A program made the translations under genes and the position numbers. The notes under the pieces were generated by a model that was given only the letters and a program-made list of their open reading frames with translations, searched no databases and was not told where the DNA came from. Below are positions 46,208-57,569 of a DNA stretch of 64,000 bases, in pieces; position 1 is the first letter of the stretch, and each line of letters begins with the position of its first letter. Location of the stretch: contig JBCNJP010000017.1 of assembly GCA_039602395.1 (NCBI GenBank), forward strand, positions 98,184,713 through 98,248,712. Direction: 5' to 3'. This DNA is from Deinandra increscens subsp. villosa (lineage: Eukaryota > Streptophyta > Magnoliopsida > Asterales > Asteraceae).

Positions 46208-48261
46208 CTAGGCTAGAACCCGTGTATTACACGGGGTTAAAATAGTTAAATCGATATAATTCGTAAATCTCTATATCTTCTTCTTATACTTTTAAGTGTA
46301 CGTTGAAACCGTAATCGATCGAAACAATCTTATATAGGCGAACATATTGCTTTAAAATAATAACTTATAAATTTTTTTATAATAAAATTTTTATAGTACA
46401 TTATTACAATAAGGAACAATGAATAAACATCTATTTATAAATTTGTAAATATTTCTTTGTACACAACATTTAATGAGAATCACTCTTATCCATTAACTTG
46501 TTATAAAGAAGAAAATGAGAAATGTAAGTTATTTAAATTACATTAAGGGGCTGTTTATTTCGTTTTAATGGGGGTCTTATTGGGTAAAATCGTTGACCGA
46601 ATAAGACATTGTAGCATATGGTGGTGTTTGTTTGGCCGCGCACCAGCTTACCGAAACAGACATTTTCGTCTGATTGAAAATGCCATACATGGGAAGCTTT
46701 TTGATCCAAACGAGGGGCTGAAGGAAGGGATGACGAGAGGCTGGGAATGAAAAAAAAAACTCGGAACACAGACGAGGCACTGGAAATGAAACTAAAAACA
46801 AATAACACCAAAAACGAAACTTGTGCTCGCTCCCCAGTTGCTGCATTCGTGTCCGCAGGTCGTGCGGACGGGAAGGCATATTTACCAAATTCGTGTATTA
46901 CACGGGCTTAAAATAGTAAAATCGATATAATTTGTTAATCTCTATATCCTCTTCTTATATTTTTAAGTGTACGTTGAAACTGTAATCGATCGAAACAATC
47001 TTATATAGGTGAACATATTGCTTTTAAAATAATAACTTATAAATTTTTTATAATAAAAATTATATAGTACATTATTACAATAAGGAACAATGAAAAAACA
47101 TCTATTTACAAATTTGTAAATATTTCTTTGTATACAACATTTAATGAGAATCACTCTTCTCCATTAACTTGTTATAAAGAAGAAAATGAGAAATGTAAGT
47201 TATTTAAATTACATTAAGGGGCTGTTTATTTCGTTTTAATGGGGTTTTATTGGGTAAAATCGCTGACCGAATAAGACATTTTAGCATATGGTGGTGTTTG
47301 TTTGGCCGCGCACCAGCTTACCGAAACAGACATTTCCGTCTGATCGAAAAATGCCAGACATGGGAAGCTTTTTGATCCAGACGAGGGGCTGAAGGAAGGG
47401 ACGACAAGGGGCTGGGAATGAAAAAAAAACGCGGAACACAGACGAGGGGTTGGGAATGAAACAAAAAACAAATAACACCAAAAACGAAACTTGTGCTCGC
47501 CCCCAAGTTGCTGCATTCGTGTCCGCAGGTCGTGCGGACGGGAAGACAATTTTACCAAATTCGTGTATTACACGGGCTTAAATAGTTAAGTCGATATAAT
47601 TCGTAAATCTCTATATCCTCTTCTTATATTTTTAAGTGTACGTTGAAACCGTAATCGATCGAAACAATCTTATATAGGTGAACATATTGCTTTTAAAATA
47701 ATAACTTATAAATATTTTTATAATAAAAATTATATAGTACATTATTACAATAAGGAACAATGAAAAAACTTCTATTTAAAAATTTGTAATTATTTCTTTG
47801 TATACAATATTTAATGAGAATCACTCTTATCCATTAACTTGTTATAAAGAAGAAAATGAGAAATGTAAGTTATTTAAATTACATTAAGGGTTGTTTTAGT
47901 TCGTTTTAATGGGGTCTTATTGGGTAAAATCGCTGACCGAATAAGACATTTTAGCATATGGTGGTGTTTGTTTGGCTGCGCACCAGCTTACCGAAACAGA
48001 CAATTCTTGTCTGATCGAAAATGCCAAACATGGGAAGCTTTTTGATCCAGACGAAGGGCTGAAGGAAGGGACGAAGAGGGACTGGGAATGAAAAAAAAAC
48101 GCGGAACACAGACGAGGGGTTGGGAATGAAACAAAAAAAAATAATACCAAAAACGAAACTTGTGCTCGCCCCCAAGTTGCTGCATTCGTGTTCGCAGGTC
48201 CTGCGGACGGGAAGGCAATTTTACCAAATTTGCACTCCCCCCCCCCATGCGCGCGGGTAGA
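46208..48261 (-). mobile_element. Non-autonomous Helitron-type element with tandem interior
   Basis: On the minus strand the 3' end shows the hairpin CCCCGTGTAATACACGGG (46219-46236), then 7 bases and CTAG, followed by T. This is the classic Helitron terminus. The 5' end is inferred at 48261, where TCTACCCGCGCGC begins after an A, as expected for A^T insertion. No target duplication is expected or seen. The interior is three 670 bp tandem units. No helicase or Rep domain is present. The 5' border is tentative. Confidence 0.6.
46219..48232. repeat. Three tandem units of about 670 bp
   Basis: Unit starts are near 46221, 46892 and 47562, each at a CGTGTATTACACGGG hairpin. The units share almost all of their sequence with scattered substitutions and 1-2 base indels. 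The first unit retains the CTAG end, while the others have only the hairpin. On the minus strand each unit keeps an open frame of about 100 codons ending YSVSDFTQ or YSVNDFTQ. I recognise no protein domain in it. Confidence 0.85.
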
Positions 48262-48780
48262 TATCGGAGTAATACACAACATAAGAACTTAATATGGCAT
48301 GTAGGTTTTCATATATAAGCTAACCATGTTTTTGTTTCCACATCAATGCGGGACAAACTAAATTAAAGAAAAAAAATAGAGTTTTTATTCTCACACCTAT
48401 TTGGGACAAGGTAATGAAGGAAAATTTTGGTGTTTTGTTCTCACACCAATATGGGACAATCTAAATGAAAGAAAAAAAATAGATTTTTTTTGTTCTCACA
48501 ATGATTTGTTAGTGTTTTTTTTATTGTTTGATTATACAGTCAAATGTCCAAACAAACAACACATTATGATTTAGCACCTTATTGATTTAGCACTTCTTTA
48601 CCATACAGACAACTTATTCATTTAGCACCAAATGAAACAGACGCACAAACAGCCCCTAACATAGTTAAAGTGTCATTAGATTGCTTGAAATAAGGTAATC
48701 TTATTCAGTTTTAAAATTTTAAAATTAAAACTGATTGATTATTCATTATATGATTATTATTTATAGTAAACGAGATGTTT
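48262..48780. other. Intergenic sequence without recognised gene
   Basis: Three similar phrases (TTCTCACACC...TGGGACAA) occur between 48350 and 48470, a decayed short-period duplication. Nothing coding is seen. Confidence 0.4.
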
Positions 48781-49440
48781 ACCATCCCGCGCGTTGCTGC
48801 GGGGTTGAATTTGTATGCTAAACGAAAGTTAAAAAGTTAAGGGGTATAAAACGTAAAAGTCTAAAAGTCTCGTGGTGAAAGTATAAAACCATAAAAGTAT
48901 ACTAAAAATGAAAGTAGAAAAGTTAAAACTTTCGTAGCCAAAGTAGAATACAACAAAAGTTCAAGTAAAAAACCTTTAAAAACGAAAGTTAAAAAGTTAA
49001 GGGGTATAAAACGTAAATATCTAATAGTCTCGTGATGAAAGTATATAACTATAAAAGTATACTAAGAAATGAAAGTAGAAAAGTTAAAAGTTTCATGGCT
49101 AAAGTAGAAGACCACAAAACTTAAAACAAACAAAAAATCAAAAGTTAGAGGGTAGAAAACGTAAAGTATGAAACATATGTGGCTAAACTATGAAAACCTA
49201 AAATTTACTATTCCGTTAAAGAGAAAACATAGTGTTAAAATTTAGGGTAGAAAATGTCAATATGCCAAACTCTGTTAAAAAAAAGTGTTAACGTTTAGGG
49301 TAGAAAATGTCAATATGCCAAACTCCGTTAAAGAAAAAAAATATTAAAGTTTACGGGTAGAAAATGTTAAATACTCAAACTTTCGTGGCCAAATTATAAG
49401 AAATGAAAAGATTACTATTCAAGTTCTAAATTTCATTGTA
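48781..49440 (-). repeat. Helitron-like hairpin end with degenerate internal repeats
   Basis: CCCGCGCGTTGCTGCGGGG at 48786-48804 can fold into a strong hairpin of the kind found near Helitron 3' ends. The terminus beside it (CTCG before T) is not a canonical CTAG. The sequence to the right is made of recurring phrases: CGAAAGTTAAAAAGTTAAGG occurs twice about 170 bp apart, and TTTAGGGTAGAAAATGTCAA twice about 70 bp apart. Confidence 0.4.
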
Positions 49441-49600
49441 TATATATATATAATTTAAAAATGATTGAGTATACTTTGTTAATCTTTTTAAGGAAAAAAA
49501 AAAGAATTTTGTAAATAATGAATCCCCAAAACTTTACTTTGTGACCAAAGAGCTTAGTGAGTCTTCTTCCGGTGGAAATATCCTGTGAATGAGATAACTT

Positions 49601-50399
49601 TCACAATTCGTCCACTGCTTCAATATGTTTACCTTGCACATCCAGAGCCTGAAAAATAACAAGGCATAAAAATGTCAATAAATTAAGATGTCCGGAATTA
49701 AAGAAATTATTCATGTCTTCAAATGCTTGTCAAATGCAGAAAAAGAACTTTGATATATTATATGTTCTTGGTTTTCAAAAGCACGAGGCAATGAAAGCCG
49801 AGGCGCAAGGCTAGAGCTTCATAAACGCTGAAAGAACTTTGTTATTCCATGTACAACCAAAAGTTACACCTCCCTTATTTTACATACCAGTTTTTTCATC
49901 AAGTAAATCATTCCTAATCTCTTCATTCCTTTGGTTGTTTACAAAAAGTAAATTTGACCAAGTTGACCCGGATGTGCATGAAGAGTCGCCCCACACCCGG
50001 TGGCAAGTGTACTTTGTAAAACCACAAAAAAAAAAAGTTAAAGCATACAATAACTCACCCAAGCCTGTAAGAGCCATGAGTGGGTACGTGCAGCAACAGC
50101 TGCAACCACAATTCTAGCGGCATGAAAGCTTTCAAAACCAATGTTATCAGCAAGCCCGGTAAGGAATTCGCGTACATCTTCACCATCAATCTGAACAAAT
50201 GTAGAATGGCTTGCTACACTGCAAACAATTTGTTTCATACAACAATGAATAAATAAACAATAAATGAAGAAAATGTTGGAAGTGACTATAAACTAAACAC
50301 TATATACCTATCACAGGTGTTCAAAGTAAAGTCAATAGCGGCACGATATATTGAATCTCGTGAATTACTGGCATCTATGAACACGTTAACTCCAGACAT
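49601..50399 (-). CDS. Small conserved-looking multi-exon protein of unknown function
   Basis: Three exons join in phase on the minus strand: 50399-50308, 50218-50059 and 49648-49601. They total 300 nt (99 codons plus stop). All junctions are GT-AG. The product starts MSGVNVFIDASNSRDSIYRA, continues ADNIGFESFHAARIVVAAVA and ends DVQGKHIEAVDEL. The central alanine/valine-rich stretch is amphipathic and not clearly a membrane segment. An upstream exon (50598-50543) contains ATGGACTATAAGACGACTGC, but splicing it to the next exon gives a stop after four codons. It is therefore either 5'UTR, an uORF, or a sign of decay. A further leader exon is likely at about 51360-51530. I do not recognise the family. 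Confidence 0.5.
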
Positions 50400-51540
50400 C
50401 CTGCATATTCTACGCAATTGTTGTTCATCATCGTTGATCAGAACATAAATAACATGAGTTTCAAATCAGAAGCATAAAAAAGTAGAAATTAAAACATAAA
50501 GATTTTGTTTCTGGTCAATATAAAGAATAAAAAAATACTTACCAAGATTATATCATCCTCATGTATATCTTTTGCAGTCGTCTTATAGTCCATGATTGCT
50601 GGAAATCAAGTTGAGAAAGATGTAATTTGATCAACAACAATCACCGAAGCTTGAGAAATAGTAAAACAACCCATGCTACCATTTTACCAACAAGAAATAA
50701 ACATGCATTCATGTTTCATATTCCTATATATGATATAATCCTTGCTATTACGATGTAATTCATATGATGAGAGAATAGCCAGAACATGATCAAGAAAACA
50801 TATAAACATGCCAACCACATCATTTCCCTTCAATATGGGACCGAATTATAAAATTGTAAAAATAAAGTGATTTCTTTTTTGTTGAAGTTTTTAATCAGCA
50901 AGAAAGTGCATAAAGAACACCAAATAAACGCATGATATCATAATCAACAAGTAATAATTTCATATGCTGATAAACCATGATGTATAAAATAAGGCATTTT
51001 ACACGGTTACTATTTTAGTCGATCAATTAGCAAGAAAGATGCATAAGAAACCCATAAACCCGAAATTCCATGAGTTGAAACTCAAAAGGTGAATCGAGAG
51101 ATAAGGAATTCAACAACATGTGGTTTCAGTTATAATTTTATAGCAGTGATAATAAACTCCTAAACCCTAAATTCGTTGACATGAACCTAAAAATTAGAAT
51201 CGAGGATGACATGAACCTAAATGTTAGAATCGAGAGGCAACGCATGTGAGCATACAAATCAATCGAGCTTTATTTGCACATTTTACTCAAACATTAAAAA
51301 TCCAATTATATAGATGTATGAAGCATCGAACAAATTAAAAGACAGCACAAGGTTTACCTCGATAAAATTCGTTCAAATCGAAGAACTTTGTAAATCCCAA
51401 GTTTGGCAAAGATTTGATTATGCCACAAAGGCCCTGTCAAGCAAAGAATCGATGAAGAAAGAATCGATGAAGAAAGAAGCGATGATCGGAAGAAATGAGT
51501 GATGATCGGAACTCAGATCAAAGCGGCTGTGGCGTTAGGG
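50400..51540 (-). promoter_or_regulatory. Putative leader exons and promoter of the 49.6 kb gene
   Basis: A donor (GTAAGTATT) follows the exon at 50543 and an acceptor (TTTCCAG) precedes 50598. Another donor-like GTAAACC lies near 51355, after a stretch that could be the first exon. These features fit a spliced 5'UTR. No TATA box is clear, and the promoter is inferred only. Confidence 0.35.
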
Positions 51541-51789
51541 TTGAAGCGAATTAAAGATGGGTTAAATACCTCGGGTTATAAAAAATGGGTCATAAGAGAC
51601 CCGGGTATAGTTTTTTAGAAAAAAAATAGAGTGTGGAGGGAATTTTAGTGTGAGAATTAACGTAGTGATGACAAATGTCCTATATGGCTATATAATTAGG
51701 GATATAGTTCATGTACAAACTTGCAAAAATCAAAAGAAACTATATTAAATGAAAGTTTTTTTTTTATAATTTGATATTTTTTAATTTAA

Positions 51790-52135
51790 TTTCACGTATA
51801 TCCACTCATATACACCTAATGACTTAAAAAAGTTTTTTAATGTTTTTTTTTTTCATTTTGTCTATCCGACTATATTGCATATATGCAATATAGTATGTTT
51901 CATATGCTGCATATATGCAAAATATCATGTTCCATATATGCAATATATAAAATATACCATGTTGCATATATGCAACATGGTATGTTGCATATGCTGTCAT
52001 ATATGCAACATGGTATGTTGCATATATACAGCATATGAAACATACTATGTCGCATATATAGAACATAGTCGGACACACAAGATTAAAAATATTTTTTTTT
52101 TTAGTTTTTAAGGTCGTCAGGTGGTAATCATGTAT
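51790..52135. repeat. Foldback hairpin built from GCATATATGC words
   Basis: The two halves of about 51870-52075 are near-complementary. GACTATATTGCATATATGCA near the left is matched by the reverse complement of a sequence ending in GAACATAGTC at the right, and TTTCATATGCTG is matched by CAGCATATGAAA. The outer flanks (CACCTAATGACTTAAAAA and, reversed, CACCTGACGACCTTAAAAA) are also inverted. The result is a roughly 340 bp foldback element able to form a long RNA hairpin. Small open frames inside (MHICNIVCF type) are by-products of the repeat. Confidence 0.75.
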
Positions 52136-52507
52136 ATAAACATAAAAAAAACCACAAAAATTACTTAAATAACCTTTATTTAGTTAAAATTTAATGATTT
52201 TTATATTAGTCGTTTCTACGATAAAAAGTTTCTACAATAAAGTTGTTTGTATTTAAAATTTACCTATATAATTAGTTCTTTAGGCCTTTCGGTTTCTATA
52301 CCTATTTATCATTTTATCGATGTGATTGCATAAAGAATATTGAATTATAATAAATACAATAATAGATGTTTGCATATATATGCCCAATCGCTAGTATAAA
52401 TGTCCTTATGTATGGTCTTTTTTGTCATTGTCTAATATTTATTTTATTCAATGTCCATCCGATATATTTATTATTTAAATTAAGAAAGTATACTACTCAT
52501 AAATGTC

Positions 52508-52522
52508 TAGTAAGATATAACT
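52508..52522. repeat. SINE target-site duplication, left
   Basis: TAGTAAGATATAACT is repeated exactly at 52754-52768, a 15 bp duplication typical of LINE-driven retroposition. Confidence 0.9.
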
Positions 52523-52753
52523 TTTTTTTTAACGACAAATTTGAATCACTGACGAAGACATTACACCACCAATCCGATCATCTGGAATCTTCATCAGGAG
52601 GAAACTCACCACCGGTGAGAAAACCCCCTGGCCCAACTTGTAACCACTACTTTTTATTCTTTTTGTTACAAGTTGGGACTTGAACCCAAGACCTCTAATT
52701 GAGAGGTCATACACCTTTGCCACTAGGCTGCCACTAGGCTAAGCTAGTGGGTG
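52523..52753 (-). mobile_element. tRNA-derived SINE with perfect target duplication
   Basis: Reading minus, the 5' part carries a pol III A box (TAGCCTAGTGGCAAAGG) and a B box (GGGTTCAAGTCCC) about 40 bases apart, then a unique body, and ends in an A-rich tail (GTTAAAAAAAAAAG). The A box is locally duplicated (GCCTAGTGGCAGCCTAGTGG). Length is about 231 bp. The exact 15 bp duplication indicates a relatively young insertion. Confidence 0.88.
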
Positions 52754-52768
52754 TAGTAAGATATAACT
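52754..52768. repeat. SINE target-site duplication, right
   Basis: Second copy of TAGTAAGATATAACT. Confidence 0.9.
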
Positions 52769-52811
52769 AAAACATATTATAAGTCAATTTCGTATTTTGT
52801 ATATTAGTTTA

Positions 52812-53208
52812 CTAGTTTTTATTCCCGTGTGTTTACATGGTTGAGGTTTTTTTAAGAGTATAAATACAGTTATAATCTACCATGGTAAATTTTATTAAAA
52901 TATATAAATTAAACAAAACTATAAGATTTAAAAATCTATACGACAAGTATGTATTTCTATAATTATATAAAAATATGTCAGTAAAATTGTAATTATAGGA
53001 ATAATTAGTTATCTAGTCATGGAAAATAAGGATTTTGTTGAATGTATTGAAATACTTGGTAAATTTGAATTTAAACTCAATTGAAGTAAAAAAAATATAA
53101 AATTAAATAAATTAAAATATTTTATATTTAGTATTTTAAATATAATATTTTAATCATTATATTAAAATATTAAAGTATAGTGCAATAAAATATATTATAT
53201 TTAATAAA

Positions 53209-53211
<3 letters not shown>
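52812..53211 (-). mobile_element. Helitron-like 3' end and AT-rich body
   Basis: On the minus strand a hairpin-prone CCATGTAAACACACGGG (52824-52840) is followed by AATAAAAACTAG and T, the CTAG-T ending of Helitrons, at 52812. The body to the right is AT-rich with no gene and fades into the TA-rich tract. The 5' border is unknown. Confidence 0.45.
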
Positions 53212-53279
<68 letters not shown>

Positions 53280-53431
53280 ATATATATATATTAAATATAT
53301 TATATATATATTATATATGATTTATTATATATTATATATTATATTATATATATATTATATATATTATATATATATTATAATATATATTATATAGATATAT
53401 ATATATATATACATACATTATATATTATATA
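53212..53431. repeat. Low-complexity TA/TATTA tract
   Basis: About 220 bases of TATATA and ATTATATAT. It forms the left flank of the 1.1 kb MITE, in keeping with the TA preference of that family. Confidence 0.9.
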
Positions 53432-54554
53432 GGGTGAAGTTATTGTGAGAAGTTTAGTTTGAATAAAAAGGATAAGAAGGAATCATAGTCATTAGATCTT
53501 TAATTAAATAAAGATCTATGGCTTAAAATTTTCCTGGATAAATTAGAGAGAAAAACTAAAGAAAATCAAAGATGGAAGGGTATTTTTGACTTTTTATCAA
53601 ATTCTCCCCATTTTTTAAACCTTCATAACTTTTAGATACGACATTATTTTAAAAAAAAAATTACACCATAAAAACAAGTGTTTTTTTTATTTTTAAAACG
53701 CGTATAGTGTTGCTCTATAAAAAAATATTTTTTTACTCTTTCGATTGTATTAAAATGTTCAGATCATTGTGTCATTGTGTCGTTGTGTCATTGTGTCAAA
53801 ATATTCAGATCATTGTGTCATATTGTGTCAAAATGTTCAGATCTATGTGTCATATGGTGTTAAAAACCGAAAGAGTAATTTTATTTTAATTTTATATATA
53901 GCAGCACAATATATATACTTTTGACACGACGACACAATGACACAATGATCTGAACATTTTGACACAATGATATAATGATGTGTCAAAATGTTCAGATCAT
54001 TGTTTCATATGATGACAAAAACCGAAAGAGTAATTAGTTTTATATATAGCAACACTATATATACTTTTGACACGACGACACAATGACACAATGATCTGAA
54101 TATTTTGACACAATGATGTGTCAAAATGTCCAGATCATTGTTTCATATTGTGCCAAAAACCGAAAGAGTATTTAATTTTTTATATAGGAACACTATATAT
54201 ACTTTTGACACGACGACACAATGACACAATGATCTGAACATTTTGACACAATGACACAATGACCTGTGTCAAAAATCGAAAGAGTAATTTTTTTTTCATT
54301 TTTTATATAGCAACACTATATGCGTTTTAAAGATAAAAAATGCTCGTTTTGATGGTGTATTTTTTTTTTAAAAAATAATGTCGTATGTGAAAGTTATGAA
54401 TGTTTAAAGAAAATGGGGGAAGTAGATAAAAAGTCAACAAAAGTGGCTAAGACTAAAATACCACTCCTTCCTTTTTTATTAGACCAAGATCCAATGGCTG
54501 AAAATCCTTCTTATCCTTCTTACCCAAAACAAACTTCTCATTTGAACCTCTCTC
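53432..54554 (-). mobile_element. 1.1 kb TA-targeted MITE, copy 2 (inverted relative to 34 kb copy)
   Basis: The left end GGGTGAAGTTATTGTGAGAA equals the right end of the 34 kb copy. The right end, reverse complemented, reads GAGAGAGGTTCAAATGAGAA and equals its left end. The interior has expanded arrays of TGTGTCAAAATGTTCAGATC and complementary phrases (53750-54290), which explains its larger size. No coding region. Confidence 0.8.
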
Positions 54555-54665
54555 ATATTATATATAGAGTATATATATAGATAGATACTTCGACCATTTA
54601 TAAATATCTATATGTTATAATAAACATTTGATTTCTCTTTAATTTTAGGTAAATGCATTAAAAAA

Positions 54666-54670
54666 AACAA
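54666..54670. repeat. Copia target-site duplication, left
   Basis: ACAAA, repeated at 59201-59205. Confidence 0.75.
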
Positions 54671-54830
54671 ACGTTATTAACTATAACTATAACTTACATT
54701 GTAGATGAAGGGTTGTATTTATTTCCATTCTTTTTGTATTCCCTGTATTAATGTTCTCTGTATTCGTTTATCTATTTATAGTGGTGATATCCTCACATTG
54801 AGGATTATCCTTTTCACAAATACCCTCTCA
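54671..54830 (+). repeat. 5' LTR of the Copia element
   Basis: Runs from CGTTATTAACTATAAC (the expected TG is CG here) to ACCCTCTCA. It contains the TATA-like TCTATTTATAG at about 54770. Confidence 0.85.
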
Positions 54831-54842
54831 TGGTATCATACG
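54831..54842 (+). other. Copia primer-binding site
   Basis: TGGTATCATACG directly follows the 5' LTR and matches the initiator Met-tRNA type start TGGTATCA. Confidence 0.75.
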
Positions 54843-54911
54843 CCTAGGTTTCTCCTATCTTCTCTTCATCCTTTTTTTTCTGCCCTATTCTCATCTTTCT
54901 CATCCCTACCT

Positions 54912-55322
54912 ATGGCCTCCTCCTCTGACAATCCCCTCAATGCCAATGCCCTCCTTCACTCCCTGTCAATCAAGCTTTCCGCAACCAACTACCTACTATG
55001 GAAAAGTCAGATTTCCCCTATTCTCTCCTATCAGGAGTTTTCCGGCCACATTGACGGTTCGTCCCCTGCCCCGGCTGAAACCGTTACCACCGATGGGAAG
55101 ACCGCCCCTAACCCTATGTTTTCTGCGTGGTTCTCGGCAGATCAAAGGGCTGTCATCATCATTAATTCCTCTCTTTCGGAGGAAGCCGTTGCTGTAACTG
55201 TTGGACAGACCACTGCCCGTGCTATCTGGCTTGCGTTAGAGGCAGCTTAATGCAATCCCACTGTCGAGAGGGTTCACAACATCCGCGATCAGCTTCGCAC
55301 TCTGGTCAAAGGTTCCGATTCT
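54912..55322 (+). pseudogene. Copia Gag, N-terminal part with premature stop
   Basis: It starts MASSSDNPLNANALLHSLSI and continues KLSATNYLLWKSQISPILSY and NPMFSAWFSADQRAVIIINS. A TAA at 55248-55250 follows LALEAA. The same frame resumes with CNPTVERVHNIRDQLRTLVK and runs into the downstream ORF, so the stop is a point lesion in an otherwise continuous Gag. Confidence 0.88.
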
Positions 55323-57569
55323 GTGTCGGAATTTGGACGAAAGTTCAAAGGGTTTTGTGATCAACTCATCGCCATTGGCGAGCCTATCTCTGATTCTGAC
55401 AAGGTTTACCTTTTCACAGCAGGTCTGGGTCCTCAATTCCTTAGTTTCACGTCGGTTGTTAAAAACACCCGTCCCGCACCATCGTTTCTGGATCTGTTAA
55501 CTCATGCTGAAAGCCATGAGGTTCTGCTTCGAACCATTCAAGGCCCCAACAATCCTCCTGTTTCCTTCTCGGCTCAAGCATCCCGTGGTCCGCGTCGTGG
55601 TCAGGGTCGCGGCAACCGTGGAGGCTATCGAAACTATAGGAACCGCTCTAATCGGGGTCGTGGATATAATGGGAACAACTCCAGAAACAATCGGACTCCT
55701 CCTGTGATGGCTGACCCATGTCAGCTTTGTGGTCAAATTGGACACAAAGCAAACTCTTGCCCTACTCATGTGTCATATGCGACCAGTGAAGCAAACCTTG
55801 TTAATGCCTTTCAAAACCAATGCCAAGTCAATCCCACCAATGCTAGTTGGTATGTTGATTCCGGAGCCACGGATCATATGACGTCGAACTCCGGTAATGT
55901 CTCTCGGCCTTTGCTACATAGTGGTAATGTCACTTTTGGAGATGGGATGTCCCTCCCCATATCTCACAAAGGTCATAATACTATTGGCAAAAATGTCCAA
56001 TTAAAAGACATTTTGGTGGTACCACACTTGACAAAAAATTTGATTTCTCTTAATAAACTCACGATGGACAATAATGTTGATGTTCTATTTTCTCAACCAA
56101 ACTTTTATGTTCAGGATCGGCAAACGAGGAAAGTTCTAGCATGGGGGCGATGTGAAAATGGCTTATATGTTTTGAAGGAAGAACCTCAAGCCTTAGTTTC
56201 TACCTACAATAATAAGGCTTCTTTTGAATTGTGGCACAATCGTTTAGGACATGTGTCCATTGAGGTTATTAAGCTATTAAATAAACTTGGTCTTTTGCAA
56301 CTTACGTCTATATTGCCTAAACCCATTGTTTGTTCTCAATGTCAAATGTCTAAAGGACACAAACTTTCCTTTGAACCAAATGATAAACGTGCATCTTCTC
56401 CTCTTGACTTGGTTCATTGCGACCTTTGGGGACCATCCCCAATAACATCACACGAAGGATATAGATATTATGTTGCGTTTGTGGATGATTATTCTAGATT
56501 TACATGGCTTTACCCACTTCACACTAAATCGATGTTCTTTAATATATTATCAATTTTCACCAAGTTTGTTCAAACTCAATTTTCCCGAAAAATAAAAATA
56601 TTCCAAAGTGATGAGGGCACGGAATTTGTGAACAATCAAGTTAAAAAATTCTTTGAAGAAAATGGGACTTTTCATCGTCTCTCTTGTCCCTATACTCCCC
56701 AACAAAATGGTCGGGTTGAGCGAAAACACCGACATATTGTTGAAACGGGTTTAGCCATGATGTTCAATGCTAAAGTTCCCGGTTCATATTGGGTCGAATC
56801 CTTTAGCTCAGCGGTTTACATTATCAACCGTCTTCCATCCAAAACAAACAATGGAATATCCCCGTTTGAGTTGCTATTCGACCAAACCCCCAATTACACG
56901 AACTTTCGGACCTTTGGATGTCGTGTGTTTCCCTACTTAAGGAACTATTCGGAACACAAGTTGGCACCTAGATCACTTCCTTGTATTTTTCTTGGGTATG
57001 CCTCACAATATAAAGGATTTCGGTGCCTTGAGCTAAACTCACAACGTGTCTACATCACCCGTCATGCCAAGTTTGATGAATTAACTTTTCCATTCTTAGG
57101 TACGTTGGATGTCCAAAATAAAAATTCTCTTGAATTAACATCTTTTATAGAAAATGTTCATCCAGGGACTTCAAGCACTCCTCCATGGGTTTATACCCCT
57201 GAGGCCCATAAAAGCCCACAGAAAGTTTGTAAGCTTTGTTTGGATCATGTTGGGCCAGAGCTCAATGATACTGGGCCAGATCCGATTGTGGAACCAGTAC
57301 CTAATCCTAATATTGAAGCCCCACAACCTGAACAGCAAACTGCTCCATCGGTTCCAGCTCCTGCATGTGCGCCTACGGCTCCAGCTTCTACTCCTGGCCA
57401 TCACATGATTACTCGTGCAAAGGCTGGAGTTTTCAAACCTAAACATCGAGCCAACCTCACTCATGCAGCCACAGTCTTTATGCAGCCCTGTTTTCGACAA
57501 AAGACCCTAAAACCTTTAAAACCGCTGCCAAGCACCCCATCTGGGTTGACGCTATGCGCAAAGAGATGA
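55323..57569 (+). pseudogene. Copia Gag C-terminus, protease and integrase
   Basis: An open frame of 748 codons. In order: the rest of Gag (RKFKGFCDQLIAIGEPISDS); an Arg/Gly-rich linker; a CCHC zinc knuckle (CQLCGQIGHKANSC); the aspartic protease (WYVDSGATDHM); and the integrase zinc-binding region (HNRLGH with CSQC). The integrase core follows with its acidic residues in VHCDLWGP, FQSDEGTEF and NGRVERKHR. The C-terminal part carries GCRVFPYLRN and FLGYASQYKGFRCL. A Pro-rich linker then leads to HHMITRAKAG at the start of the reverse transcriptase domain. The frame changes near 57500, so pol is split. Confidence 0.93.

Noticed and set aside
46577..46888. Real 103-codon gene in the 670 bp units
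   Set aside because: It is present only as a frame in tandem transposon units, has no recognisable domain, and has alternative overlapping frames of similar length.
51824..52111. Cysteine/tyrosine-rich small proteins
   Set aside because: They are translations of the GCATATATGC foldback and appear on both strands alike.
53212..53431. Replication origin or matrix-attachment region
   Set aside because: Pure TA low complexity alone is not evidence for either.
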